Made by a program: the position numbers and the translations under genes | The notes under the pieces: model-generated | The model's input: only the letters and a program-made list of their open reading frames with translations | Database searches by the model: none | Told to the model about the DNA's origin: nothing | Shown: positions 1 to 7,552 of the stretch, one piece after another | Layout of the letters: every line of letters begins with the position of its first letter | How positions within the stretch are numbered: the first letter of the stretch is position 1 | Assembly (NCBI RefSeq): GCF_000013885.1 | Contig: NC_007964.1 | Span: 3,148,001 to 3,212,000, forward strand | Origin: Nitrobacter hamburgensis X14 | GTDB taxonomy: Bacteria > Pseudomonadota > Alphaproteobacteria > Rhizobiales > Xanthobacteraceae | Reading direction: 5' to 3' | DNA length: 64,000 nt

Positions 1-998
1 GGCCGCGCATCAAACTGCCACCCGACCCGAACAGCGACGAGTTTCGCGCCGCGTATGCCGAGGCGATAGGAAAGACGTCTCAGGCACCGACACCGGCAAA
101 GGCGGCTGAACGATCTATTGGTGCGCTGATCATCCGATATCTATCATCGACCGCGTTCAAGGCGCTGCGCAACACCTCGAAGCAAGGCTATCGCAGTCGG
201 ATCGATCAGATGCGGAAGGAGCATGGCCACCGCAGCGTGTCCGGTCTGACGAAGGAGCGCATCCAGACGCAGATCCTCGATCCCCTCGCAGACACGCCAG
301 GCGCTGCGCTCGATACGCTCAAGAAGCTTCGCATCCTGATCCGTCACGCACGCGACATCGAATGGCTGAACACCGATCCGTCCGACGGTATCAAGCGACC
401 GAAGAGCAAGGAGATCCGCTCGTGGACGGACAGCGAGTGCACGGCGTTCGAGAAGCGCTGGAAGGTAGGCACCCGACAGCGCGCCGCCTATGAGTTGATG
501 CTGAATGTCGGCACGGCGCGCGCCGATGTCCACCGAGTGACATGGAACCAATTCGACGAAGACAACTTCGAATACTCTCGGCAGAAGACCGGCGTTGAGG
601 TCGCGATGACCATGGCGAAGCGATGCCGGGATGCGGTCTATGCATTGCCGCGCAAGCACATCACGGTGCTCAATACCGAGTTCGGCAAGCCGTTCACTGT
701 CGATGGCTTCAGCGGCTTCATGCGCGACGCCATCAAGGCGGCTGGATTGCCGCTCGATTGTCGGCCGCATGGTCTGCGAAAGACGTTGGGACGACGTCTA
801 GCCGATCGTGGCGTCAGCGCGCACGACATCATGGCTGCGCTCGGACACACCACGCTCGGCGAGGCAGAGCGCTACACGCGCGAAGCTGATCGGCGACGTG
901 GTGGTCGACGTGCTGGCAAGGCGCTCGATGATCAGACGGAGAACAAAACTCCCCAAACCTCAGTCGTCCGTTTGGGGAAATCGCAAAAAGCCGTTTAA
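1..998 (+). CDS. Tyrosine-type site-specific integrase, 5'-truncated by window edge
   Basis: Tyrosine recombinase that would catalyse integration and excision of a mobile element. The frame is open from the first bases of the window, so the N-terminus lies outside; about 331 residues are visible. The catalytic domain shows the first Arg in GTARADVHRV, the HxxR box HGLRK, the GHTT box, and the nucleophilic Tyr in ERYTREAD. The gene ends 22 bp from the 3' end of a tRNA-Glu gene and points towards it, the standard layout of an element integrated in a tRNA 3' end. The element body therefore extends left of the window. A hairpin with 8-bp arms (CCCCAAAC/GTTTGGGG, 951-977) lies in the last codons. 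Confidence 0.9.
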   Translation, partial: PRIKLPPDPNSDEFRAAYAEAIGKTSQAPTPAKAAERSIGALIIRYLSSTAFKALRNTSKQGYRSRIDQMRKEHGHRSVSGLTKERIQTQILDPLADTPGAALDTLKKLRILIRHARDIEWLNTDPSDGIKRPKSKEIRSWTDSECTAFEKRWKVGTRQRAAYELMLNVGTARADVHRVTWNQFDEDNFEYSRQKTGVEVAMTMAKRCRDAVYALPRKHITVLNTEFGKPFTVDGFSGFMRDAIKAAGLPLDCRPHGLRKTLGRRLADRGVSAHDIMAALGHTTLGEAERYTREADRRRGGRRAGKALDDQTENKTPQTSVVRLGKSQKAV

Positions 999-1020
999 TA
1001 TCAACAGCGTTTTCCGTTAC

Positions 1021-1065
1021 TGGCGCTCCCTAGGGGAATCGAACCCCTGTTTCAGCCTTGAGAGG
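1021..1065. other. Putative attachment site (att) in the tRNA-Glu 3' half
   Basis: Inferred from position only: an integrase gene ends 22 bp from the tRNA 3' end. Integrases of this kind usually recombine at the T-arm/anticodon-arm portion of the tRNA and regenerate the gene. The second att copy should lie left of the window and cannot be seen. The boundaries given are approximate. Confidence 0.4.
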
Positions 1066-1095
1066 GCCGCGTCCTAACCGCTAGACGAAGGGAGC
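1021..1095 (-). tRNA. tRNA-Glu (anticodon CTC)
   Basis: Read on the minus strand this is a complete 75-nt cloverleaf with encoded CCA. The acceptor stem is GCTCCCT/AGGGAGC with discriminator G. The anticodon stem CGGCC/GGCTG closes a 7-nt loop CTCTCAA, giving anticodon CTC (Glu, GAG codons). The T-loop is TTCGATT. Its 3' end faces the integrase gene, so the tRNA 3' part is probably the attachment site of the element. Confidence 0.95.
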
Positions 1096-1147
1096 GTACA
1101 GGACAGGCAATAGCCTCGAAATCGGCGCGCTGCAAGGTACCCCGGAA

Positions 1148-1480
1148 TCAGGGCTCGCTGGCGAACTTCAACGTCCCGGTTGGCTTCAGGGTGTGTAGGT
1201 CGAAGGTCTGGATCCGGACGGAACCACCGACATCGAGGGTCACGACAACCCGATCCCCCGCGACGGCGGTTGCGGTGATCCTGGCTCCCTTCGGTAGCAT
1301 CGCGGTGACGTCGGTCGCCGGCCTGCTTTCCTCGACCCGGAAAAGACGATAGCCGATAGCGATCAGAACGGCCGCCACGGCCAGCGCCGTGGTCAGACCC
1401 GCGACCAACATCAGCCGCCGCACCCGCGCGAACAGCGCGGCCTGTTCCGGCGTCGGTTCAGGATTAACAGGCTCGGTCAT
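1148..1480 (-). CDS. Conserved hypothetical single-pass membrane protein (DUF6476-like)
   Basis: A 110-residue protein of unknown function. It has an acidic, Pro-rich N-terminus, one strong membrane segment at about residues 24-46 (LMLVAGLTTALAVAAVLIAI), then a roughly 60-residue soluble domain with beta-rich patterns (GARITATAVAGDRVVVTLDV). It resembles short rhizobial proteins placed in DUF6476, but I assign that from memory of the pattern only. It is divergent from rluD and the two start codons overlap (ATG 1480 on minus, ATG 1479 on plus), so the two genes must carry promoters inside each other's 5' ends. Confidence 0.7.
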   Translation of the reverse strand: MTEPVNPEPTPEQAALFARVRRLMLVAGLTTALAVAAVLIAIGYRLFRVEESRPATDVTAMLPKGARITATAVAGDRVVVTLDVGGSVRIQTFDLHTLKPTGTLKFASEP

Positions 1481-2552
1481 GCAAGACTCTGCTTCAAAAG
1501 ACTCATCGTCGGATCGCGGTCAAAGGCTTGAGGTCGTTGTCTCGGGCGACGAGGGGTCGGCGCGCCTTGACCGCGTCCTCGCGGTTCACAGTCCCGAGCT
1601 GTCGCGATCGCGCCTGAAATCACTGATTCTCGCGGGCCAAGTCTTTGTTGCAAAACCCTCTGTTGCAAAAATCTCTATCGCAAAGGGGGCGATCAACCCG
1701 GCCCCCGTTCGCGACCCCGCTTATCATGTCGCCGCCGGGGATACGATCACAATCGACGTGCCGCCGGCAATATCGGCAGAGCCGAAAGGGGAAGCCATCG
1801 CACTCGATATCGTTTACGAGGACGACGATCTGATCGTCGTCAACAAGCCGAAGGGGCTGGTCGTCCACCCCGCGGCTGGCCACGAGGCCGGGACGCTGGT
1901 CAACGCCCTCATTGCGCATTGCGGGGGAAGCCTGTCCGGCATTGGCGGCGTCTGCCGCCCCGGCATCGTGCATCGGCTCGACAAGGACACTACCGGACTC
2001 ATGGTCGCTGCCAAGAACGACGCCGCGCACAAGTCGCTGAGCGCGCAATTCGCGGATCACGGACGCACCGGCGCGTTGCGACGGGGCTATCTGGCTTTTG
2101 CCTGGGGACTGCCGAACCGCCCGCACGGTACCGTGGACGCCCCGATCGACCGCCACCCTTATGCCCGCGAGAAAATGGCCGTGCGCGCAAGCGGGCGCGA
2201 AGCGATCACCCACTGGGAGGTGCGAAAGGCCTTCAACGGCCGAGACGGCAAACCGGTCGCTGCCCTCCTCGCCTGCCAACTTGAGACCGGTCGCACCCAT
2301 CAGATCCGGGTACACCTCGCCCATGCCGGCCACCCCTTGATGGGCGACGGCGTCTATGGCCCGCACTTCAAAACCAAGGCCAATCAGCTTGGACCTTCGG
2401 CCCGGACCGCCCTCGACGCCCTCGGGCGGCAGGCGCTGCACGCATATCTCCTGGCCATCGAGCATCCCAGGACCGGAGAAATTCTGCGTTGGGAAGCAGC
2501 GCTGCCGGAGGATTTACTTCTGCTTCAGACGGCTTTGGCGGCGACGGAATGA
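1479..2552 (+). CDS. rluD: RluA-family 23S rRNA pseudouridine synthase (RluD-like)
   Basis: Converts uridine to pseudouridine in 23S rRNA; RluD-type enzymes act on helix 69. This copy is 357 residues. An S4 RNA-binding domain occupies about residues 20-105 (ARLDRVLAVHSPELSRSRLK), followed by the catalytic domain with the signature HRLDKDTTGLMVAAK carrying the catalytic Asp, then GRTHQIRVHLAHAGHPLMGD. Between the S4 core and the catalytic domain is a repetitive insert (VAKPSVAKISIAKGAINPAP). The internal ATG at 1479 was chosen because the upstream extension is antisense to the divergent neighbour. Assignment to RluD rather than RluC is by length and neighbourhood; in rhizobia rluD commonly precedes rpoH, as here. 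Confidence 0.88.
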   Translation: MQDSASKDSSSDRGQRLEVVVSGDEGSARLDRVLAVHSPELSRSRLKSLILAGQVFVAKPSVAKISIAKGAINPAPVRDPAYHVAAGDTITIDVPPAISAEPKGEAIALDIVYEDDDLIVVNKPKGLVVHPAAGHEAGTLVNALIAHCGGSLSGIGGVCRPGIVHRLDKDTTGLMVAAKNDAAHKSLSAQFADHGRTGALRRGYLAFAWGLPNRPHGTVDAPIDRHPYAREKMAVRASGREAITHWEVRKAFNGRDGKPVAALLACQLETGRTHQIRVHLAHAGHPLMGDGVYGPHFKTKANQLGPSARTALDALGRQALHAYLLAIEHPRTGEILRWEAALPEDLLLLQTALAATE

Positions 2553-2662
2553 CGCATGATTCCAGGAAAGTATAGCTATACCAAATGGTTATGGAGGCAT
2601 TACAGGATCGTAATCCCTTTTTGTTCTTCCCTTTTCTGACTAGTCTGGTATATGTTACGCCT

Positions 2663-2680
2663 ACGTTGAATACCCAACGT
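2663..2680. promoter_or_regulatory. Perfect inverted repeat upstream of rpoH
   Basis: ACGTTG and CAACGT are separated by 6 bp, about 90 bp before the rpoH start codon, inside a 216-bp A/T-richer gap. It could be an operator or an mRNA leader hairpin. Nothing else identifies the binding factor. Confidence 0.3.
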
Positions 2681-2768
2681 GGAACATCGCAGCGCGGTCG
2701 GCTTTAACAAAGGGACCACCTGCCGGGCTCGCCGCTGTCGGGAGCCTGAACCACTGGAGGGCGCTACA

Positions 2769-3668
2769 ATGGCCCGTACAGCTACCGTGCCGATTCTCAA
2801 CGGAGAATCCGGTCTTTCCCGTTACCTCGCAGAAATCCGCAAGTTCCCGATGCTGGAACCGCATCAGGAGTACATGTTCGCCAAACGTTGGCGCGAACAT
2901 GACGATCGCGAGGCGGCGCATCATCTTGTCACCAGCCACCTGCGACTCGTGGCCAAGATCGCCATGGGCTATCGCGGCTACGGCTTGCCGATCTCCGAAG
3001 TCGTTTCGGAAGGCAACGTCGGCCTGATGCAGGCGGTGAAGAGGTTCGAGCCCGAAAAGGGCTTCCGCCTCGCCACATACGCCATGTGGTGGATCAAGGC
3101 GTCGATACAAGAGTATATCCTGCGTTCGTGGTCGCTCGTGAAGATGGGCACCACCGCGAACCAGAAGAAGTTGTTCTTCAACCTGCGCAAGGCGAAGAGC
3201 AAGATTTCCGCGCTTGAAGAGGGAGATATGCACCCGGATCAGGTCAAGCTGATCGCCAAGCGTCTCGGCGTCACGGAGCAGGACGTTGTCGACATGAACC
3301 GCCGCCTCGGTGGCGATGCATCGCTCAACGCACCGATCCGCGACGATGGCGAGGCCGGTGAATGGCAGGACTGGCTGGTCGATCATTCGCCCACCCAGGA
3401 AGCTATCATGGCCGAGCACGAGGAGCTCAATCATCGGCGTCAGGCGTTGACCGGCGCGATGGGCGTGCTCAACCCGCGCGAGCGCCGCATCTTCGAGGCA
3501 CGACGCCTCGCGGATGAGCCAATGACGCTGGAAGATCTCGCCGCCGAATTCAATGTGTCGCGCGAGCGCGTGCGGCAGATCGAGGTTCGCGCTTTCGAGA
3601 AGGTGCAATCGGCGGTGAAGACCACGATCGCACGACAGGAGCAAGCCGCTCTGGAAGCTGCCCTCTAA
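2769..3668 (+). CDS. rpoH: RNA polymerase heat-shock sigma factor RpoH (sigma-32)
   Basis: Directs RNA polymerase to heat-shock promoters. The 299-residue protein shows sigma region 2 (LVTSHLRLVAKIAMGYRGYG, then EGNVGLMQAVKRFEPEKGFRLATYAMWWIKA), the RpoH-type box just after it (RSWSLVKMGTTANQKKLFFNLR), and region 4 with the helix-turn-helix TLEDLAAEFNVSRERVRQIEVRAFEKVQ. The start ATG at 2769 is preceded by GGAGG at 2756-2760; longer in-frame versions lack this. An intrinsic terminator follows. Alphaproteobacteria often have several rpoH genes; which paralogue this is cannot be told from the window. Confidence 0.96.
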   Translation: MARTATVPILNGESGLSRYLAEIRKFPMLEPHQEYMFAKRWREHDDREAAHHLVTSHLRLVAKIAMGYRGYGLPISEVVSEGNVGLMQAVKRFEPEKGFRLATYAMWWIKASIQEYILRSWSLVKMGTTANQKKLFFNLRKAKSKISALEEGDMHPDQVKLIAKRLGVTEQDVVDMNRRLGGDASLNAPIRDDGEAGEWQDWLVDHSPTQEAIMAEHEELNHRRQALTGAMGVLNPRERRIFEARRLADEPMTLEDLAAEFNVSRERVRQIEVRAFEKVQSAVKTTIARQEQAALEAAL

Positions 3669-3694
3669 CGCTAACAGCTTCGGTTCAGGAAATC

Positions 3695-3722
3695 AGGGCC
3701 GGCGGCAACGCCGGCCTTTTTG
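3695..3722 (+). terminator. Intrinsic terminator after rpoH
   Basis: The hairpin GGCCGGCG-gcaa-CGCCGGCC is followed directly by a T-run (CTTTTTG), 27 bp after the rpoH stop codon. Confidence 0.85.
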
Positions 3723-3743
3723 TTTGCGGCAGGAGGGATCGCC

Positions 3744-3838
3744 GATGCGTTCCGCAAAAGTGGATACCGGTTTCGCGATCAGGATATGCAAGTTATTGAT
3801 TGAGAGTATTTTCTTCGCGCGAACGGGATTCCACTTAA
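3744..3838 (+). repeat. Type II palindromic interspersed repeat, copy 1
   Basis: It matches the element at 24846-24960: shared blocks are TTCCGCAAAAGTGGA-ACCGGTTT, GCGATCAG, TTATTGATTGAGAG, ATTTTCTT and GGATTCCACTTA. The left end is degenerate and the right end runs directly into a type I repeat, making a composite. It lies between the rpoH terminator and the convergent diguanylate cyclase gene. Confidence 0.75.
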
Positions 3839-3965
3839 GAGCGTTTTCGAACGAAGCATGTCCTCGGGCTTGACCCGAGGATGGATACCGGTTCGCGTGA
3901 AGAAAACGCGTCAAATCAAAATGATAGAGCCCGCTTCTGATTCCATCGGAAGCGAAAAGGCTCTA
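3838..3965 (+). repeat. Type I palindromic interspersed repeat, copy A (long form)
   Basis: Long version with all modules: the left end AAGAGCGTTTTCGAACG, a nested hairpin CCTCGGG-CTTGA-CCCGAGG, an enclosing stem GCGTTTTC/GAAAACGC, a second hairpin GCTTCTGAT-TCC-ATCGGAAGC, and the right end AAAAGGCTCTA. The whole element can fold into a three-way-junction structure. The G in the second arm still pairs as T-G. Other copies are at 19754, 29636, 31066, 31890 (partial), 33516 and 57595. Confidence 0.85.
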
Positions 3966-3987
3966 GTCGGGAAATGCTCTCGCGGCG

Positions 3988-5205
3988 TTACGCCTTCTGA
4001 TCCAGCGCCGCCTGCTCCGGCGAGAAATCCGGAACGATCGATGGTGCGGAATCGCAGCTCGCATACCGGTTTCTTCCCTGATTCTTGGCGGCGTAGAGGG
4101 CATGATCGGCGGCGGCGAGCAGACGCTCCGAACAGCTTCCGATCTCCTTTGTCCATTGAGCGACGCCGATCGATGCCGCGATGGGGACATCGGCGCCGGC
4201 GCATCCGGCGGCGTCTTCACGGCACGCATCCAGCACGCGCCGCGCGATCATTGCGCCCTCGCGCAGCGTTGTGGTCGGCAGGAGGATGCAAAACTCGTCA
4301 CCGCCGGTTCGCGCCAGCAGATCGCCCGGCCGTAACCGCATCTGCGTCATCAGCGTGAAATGCCGCAGGCAGGCATCGCCGGCGGCGTGACCATGGGTGT
4401 CGTTGATCTGCTTGAAGCCGTCGAGGTCGATCACGAGGAGCGCGAAAGGTTCGCCGCTCCGTTGCGACATTGCGCACGCCTCCTCCAGCCGCCCCAGCAG
4501 CTGCCTTCGGTTGGCGACGCCGGTGAGGTCATCCACCAGCGCGAGGTCGGCAACTTCATTGCGCAGCCGATCGATCGCCATCAGCAGAAAACCGAAATTC
4601 CAGGTCATCGACAGGAACACGAGACCTAAAATCAAAGCCGCCTGAAGGCCGTTGAAGTTGACGTAGGACACTCCACCGCCGATGTTCAAAAATGCACAAA
4701 CCGATCTGACCGCGCTGACGCAAATGATGAGCACGCTAACGATGGCCGCGAGTTGGGCTCCCGAATTGATGCGACCTTCCCTGCGCGACAGCACGATCCT
4801 CAGCGTCATGCCGATCGGCACTGCCTGAGCCGTCGAATAGATGAAAATGCGCATCCGGATATCGTCGTGCACGTACAGGAAAAAGGCCAGTCCCGCGACG
4901 CTCAACCCGACCGTGACAAGCATCGCTTGCCAGGAGACGGGCCGCTCGTAGAAGCGTTGAATCCCCATCGTGTAAATGCAGATCGCAAAGATCAACCCGC
5001 CACCCCCGAACACCAGAGGCAGCATTGAATCGACTTGACCGCGCAGCATCGATACCGCGGTAAAAAAGGCGGCGACGTAGGCAGCCGAGGCCCAATATCG
5101 TGCGGCCACGAGCGTCGGATAGCTCCGCATGACGTAGGTCCAGACCAGACCCAACGCCATGAAATTCACGACGAACACGACCCACAGCGTCGGTACGCTC
5201 AGCAT
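3988..5205 (-). CDS. Membrane-anchored diguanylate cyclase (GGDEF protein)
   Basis: Synthesises the second messenger cyclic di-GMP from two GTP. From the ATG at 5205 the protein has 405 residues: about seven membrane segments in residues 1-215 (a sensor region of unknown ligand), then a GGDEF domain. The active-site motif TGGDEF is intact at about 301-305. An RPGD inhibitory I-site sits five residues upstream, so product feedback inhibition is likely. The domain opens with the usual DDLTGVANRR motif. Longer starts to 5451 add low-complexity Arg/Gly-rich sequence and were not used; the chosen start has no strong ribosome site. No EAL domain is present. It is convergent with rpoH, separated by repeats. 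Confidence 0.88.
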   Translation of the reverse strand: MLSVPTLWVVFVVNFMALGLVWTYVMRSYPTLVAARYWASAAYVAAFFTAVSMLRGQVDSMLPLVFGGGGLIFAICIYTMGIQRFYERPVSWQAMLVTVGLSVAGLAFFLYVHDDIRMRIFIYSTAQAVPIGMTLRIVLSRREGRINSGAQLAAIVSVLIICVSAVRSVCAFLNIGGGVSYVNFNGLQAALILGLVFLSMTWNFGFLLMAIDRLRNEVADLALVDDLTGVANRRQLLGRLEEACAMSQRSGEPFALLVIDLDGFKQINDTHGHAAGDACLRHFTLMTQMRLRPGDLLARTGGDEFCILLPTTTLREGAMIARRVLDACREDAAGCAGADVPIAASIGVAQWTKEIGSCSERLLAAADHALYAAKNQGRNRYASCDSAPSIVPDFSPEQAALDQKA

Positions 5206-5558
5206 CCGCGAGTTCGGAGCGCGCGCCGCCCCGCCTCTTCTGGTTGTTCCCACGACTTCCCCGTCGTCCGGACAACGTGCAGCAGCAGCGCTTAACGGAA
5301 CCTCACCGCGATGAAACAACCAGCCGCCGTGGTTTTGAAACAATGAATGCCGCGCCCGTCCGTCGCCTCGCACGATGGTCGCCCGGCCGGTCTCGCGCTG
5401 CGCAACACCTGTGGATAACAGGATGACGACGGCGTGACGGCGCAACGACAAGTGAAACCGAATCTGTTCGGATCAGTTTCCGAGGCTGTTGCGAGGCTAG
5501 CCATCCGCCGAGCACGCCTCGAAGTCGCGTTTCAACCATTTAACCCCAAGAGGATATT
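5206..5558. other. Intergenic region between diguanylate cyclase and Lys-rich peptide gene
   Basis: 353 bp holding the divergent promoters of the two flanking genes. I see no coding signal, tRNA or repeat element. Upstream in-frame extensions of the cyclase (to 5451) fall here but look non-coding. Confidence 0.4.
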
Positions 5559-5624
5559 ATGGCTAAGAAAGCGAAGAAGACGGCGAAGCAGGCTAAAAAG
5601 GCCGTGAAGAAAAAGAAGAAGTAA
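5559..5624 (+). CDS. 21-residue lysine-rich peptide
   Basis: Very short gene: MAKKAKKTAKQ followed by AKKAVKKKKK, 12 Lys in 21 residues with an Ala-Lys-Lys periodicity resembling H1/AlgP-type histone-like tails. The start has a good ribosome site (AAGAGG at 5549-5554). It stands alone between a diguanylate cyclase (divergent) and a transglycosylase (convergent), with no overlap to either. The composition suggests nucleic-acid or polyanion binding, but no function is known to me. The clean AAG/AAA codons and the ribosome site argue against chance. Confidence 0.6.
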   Translation: MAKKAKKTAKQAKKAVKKKKK

Positions 5625-5833
5625 GCTTTGCAGCGGCTCGGGTGGGGTTCGCTTCGCCCGAGCTTTCCAGAGTGGGCGGCGCGTGGCCCGGCTCAGTCGT
5701 GTACGCCATTACGGATGGCCAAGCCCACTCAACACCACCGGCGTCGGTTTTCTCACACCAGTCGGATTCCAACGTCACCGAGGCCGGCCGCGCGCTCAGC
5801 CGCCAGGTCGCACGGTTGCAGCCATAGCCGACC

Positions 5834-6652
5834 TTACTGTCCGGCCAGTTTGTCGGCGAAATAGCCGATGGTCCTGCGGTAGACCTCGGAGCGATTCCAT
5901 TCCCGCATTGCCTCGAAATTGGCCGAACCCTGGTGATAGTCGCCGCCGGCCTTCCAGCCGTTGGCCCTCAGAAGGTTCGCGGTCGAGGCCAGCACGTCCG
6001 GCACCGAATGCCGCAGGTCGACATGGCCGTTGCCGTCATAATCGACGCCGTACTTGATGTAGGACGAGGGCAGAAACTGGGTCTGCCCGATCTCGCCCGC
6101 ATAGGCGCCGACCATGTCGTTGAGGCGCAGGTCGCCGCGCTGTACGATCTTGAGCGCCGCCAGAAGCTCGCGCTGGAACAGCTCCGTGCGCCGGCAGTCA
6201 TGCGCCATGGTGGCAAGCACCCGAAACACCGGCAGCTTGCCCATGTCGCCACGGCCGAAATCGCTTTCCAGCCCCCAGATCGCGACAAGAATCTCCGGCG
6301 GCACGCCGAACTGCTTTTCGATCCGCGACAGCAGCGAGGCGTGACGCATGAGCATCGCCTTCCCGCCCTTGATGCGGCCGGCGCCGACGCGGGTCGCGGC
6401 ATATTGCTCGAAGCTCTTGCGGAAGGTGCCGCGCTGGCGCCGGTCGAAATTCAGCACCGCCTGGTCCTGCTGCACGCCGCCGAGCGCCTGCGAGATCACG
6501 CCCTGCGAAATACCGTCCGCGGCGGCTTCCCGCGACATCGCGGAGAGAAACCCGTTGAAGTCGCCGCCGCATTGCGCGGCCTGCGCCGCGCCACCCAGCA
6601 AGCCGCCTGCGAGCCAGACGCCGACCGTAAGGGCCAAACCATATCTGAGCAT
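5834..6652 (-). CDS. Lytic murein transglycosylase (MltB family)
   Basis: Periplasmic enzyme that cleaves the MurNAc-GlcNAc bond of peptidoglycan to form 1,6-anhydro ends. 272 residues from the ATG at 6652: signal peptide about 1-25 (LRYGLALTVGVWLAGGLLG, cleavage near AQAAQ), then the SLT_2 domain. The catalytic Glu is in IWGLESDFGRG, with the following family blocks YAGEIGQTQFLPSSYIKYG and DGNGHVDLRHSVPDVLASTANLL. It lacks the C-terminal peptidoglycan-binding domain that the second family member at 50102-51361 has. The longer frame to 6754 would place the signal peptide internally and was rejected. Confidence 0.9.
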   Translation of the reverse strand: MLRYGLALTVGVWLAGGLLGGAAQAAQCGGDFNGFLSAMSREAAADGISQGVISQALGGVQQDQAVLNFDRRQRGTFRKSFEQYAATRVGAGRIKGGKAMLMRHASLLSRIEKQFGVPPEILVAIWGLESDFGRGDMGKLPVFRVLATMAHDCRRTELFQRELLAALKIVQRGDLRLNDMVGAYAGEIGQTQFLPSSYIKYGVDYDGNGHVDLRHSVPDVLASTANLLRANGWKAGGDYHQGSANFEAMREWNRSEVYRRTIGYFADKLAGQ

Positions 6653-6834
6653 GTTTGAACGTCCTGTTTTGCCTGCGCCGTCGCCATCCTGCCATGCCAC
6701 ACCGATCGTCGTCAAAAGCGGCCCTCGTGGGCCGGCCGTTTGCAGGCCTGTCATGGCCCCGCCGCCGCACCGGCGCAGGCATTTGCTTCGACTTTTGCTT
6801 TGACTTGCGCCGCATCCTGTCCGACAAGCCCCGC

Positions 6835-7071
6835 ATGCCGAAGAAACCAGGAACCAACCCGAAGGGCGAGTTCGCCTTTTTCAATGTCCTTTATGAGGAC
6901 GGCTCGCAGCGCTCCAACCGCCGCGTGCCGAACGAACTGCTCGGCGGCCTTGAGGGCGACGAACCGGCACGCGCCTTCATTGTCGAGCAGGACCGGGAGA
7001 TCGCCGAGAAGGGCGGACGCCCGCCGCCCGTGATCAAGATCATCAGCCGCGTCGGCGCGAAGAAGAAGTAA
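6835..7071 (+). CDS. Conserved small hypothetical protein, 78 residues
   Basis: Starts MPKKPGTNPKGEFAFFNVLY and ends with a basic tail (RVGAKKK). No membrane segment or signal. The central part is charged and probably forms a small alpha/beta fold (YEDGSQRSNRRVPNELLGGL). It begins 182 bp from the start of the divergent transglycosylase. The upstream in-frame extension to 6655 is Arg/Ser-rich and lies over the promoter region, so the internal ATG is preferred. I do not recognise the family beyond its look of a rhizobial conserved protein. Confidence 0.65.
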   Translation: MPKKPGTNPKGEFAFFNVLYEDGSQRSNRRVPNELLGGLEGDEPARAFIVEQDREIAEKGGRPPPVIKIISRVGAKKK

Positions 7072-7552
7072 CTCATGGGGCTCTACCCTCCCCTGGAGGG
7101 TACCCCGTCGCGTATCCGACGATACGAACCGATCCGCCCCTCCAGGGAAGACTGAAGAAAAAATCTGCCGCATTTCATCCCTTTCGCCATTCCCCGGTAA
7201 GCAATTGCGCATCTGAGGGCGCGCCGAGGCGACGAACGCTTTTGCCAAGGACATTCTTGACGCCGAACGCCGTCACACCGTCATCACGGTGATCGGCGTC
7301 ATCGCCGCATTGTTCTTCGTCGGCACGCCCGCCGCGGCGCCGCACTTTCGTTGCCTTTGCCCTGTATAAAGATGAATTGAAGTTGAACCGGGTGCCGTCA
7401 CCCCGAAGATGCTTCGTGCGGAGCATGGAGTCTCGAAGGGCGGCGGCAGTTCTTCGAGATTCGCTGCGCTCGCACCTCAGGATGGCGCCGTTGCATCAAT
7501 CCAGATCATCCTGCTGCTCCATCGGTTCAACGAGTCTTCGACGGACGATGCA
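7072..7552. other. Intergenic region with repeat-like sequence and a gene remnant
   Basis: 481 bp. It holds a hairpin-prone segment at 7084-7150, a possible coding remnant at 7217-7366 (separate entry), and at 7400-7485 a sequence of the dispersed intergenic type (TGCTTCGTGCGGAGCATGG, then TTCGAGATTCGCTGCGCTCG) often seen in Bradyrhizobiaceae. No intact gene is visible. Confidence 0.4.
7217..7366 (+). pseudogene. Possible remnant of a small membrane-protein gene
   Basis: A 50-codon open stretch without a start codon reads ..ATNAFAKDILDAERRHTVIT, then VIGVIAALFFVGTPAAAP. Its membrane segment resembles RNVMVALGVITALLFVATPA in the intact gene at 9005-9619, suggesting a broken paralogue or duplicated fragment. 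The evidence is only this short similarity. Confidence 0.3.

Noticed and set aside
951..977. Integrase-end hairpin as intrinsic terminator
   Set aside because: It is inside the coding region and not followed by a T-run.
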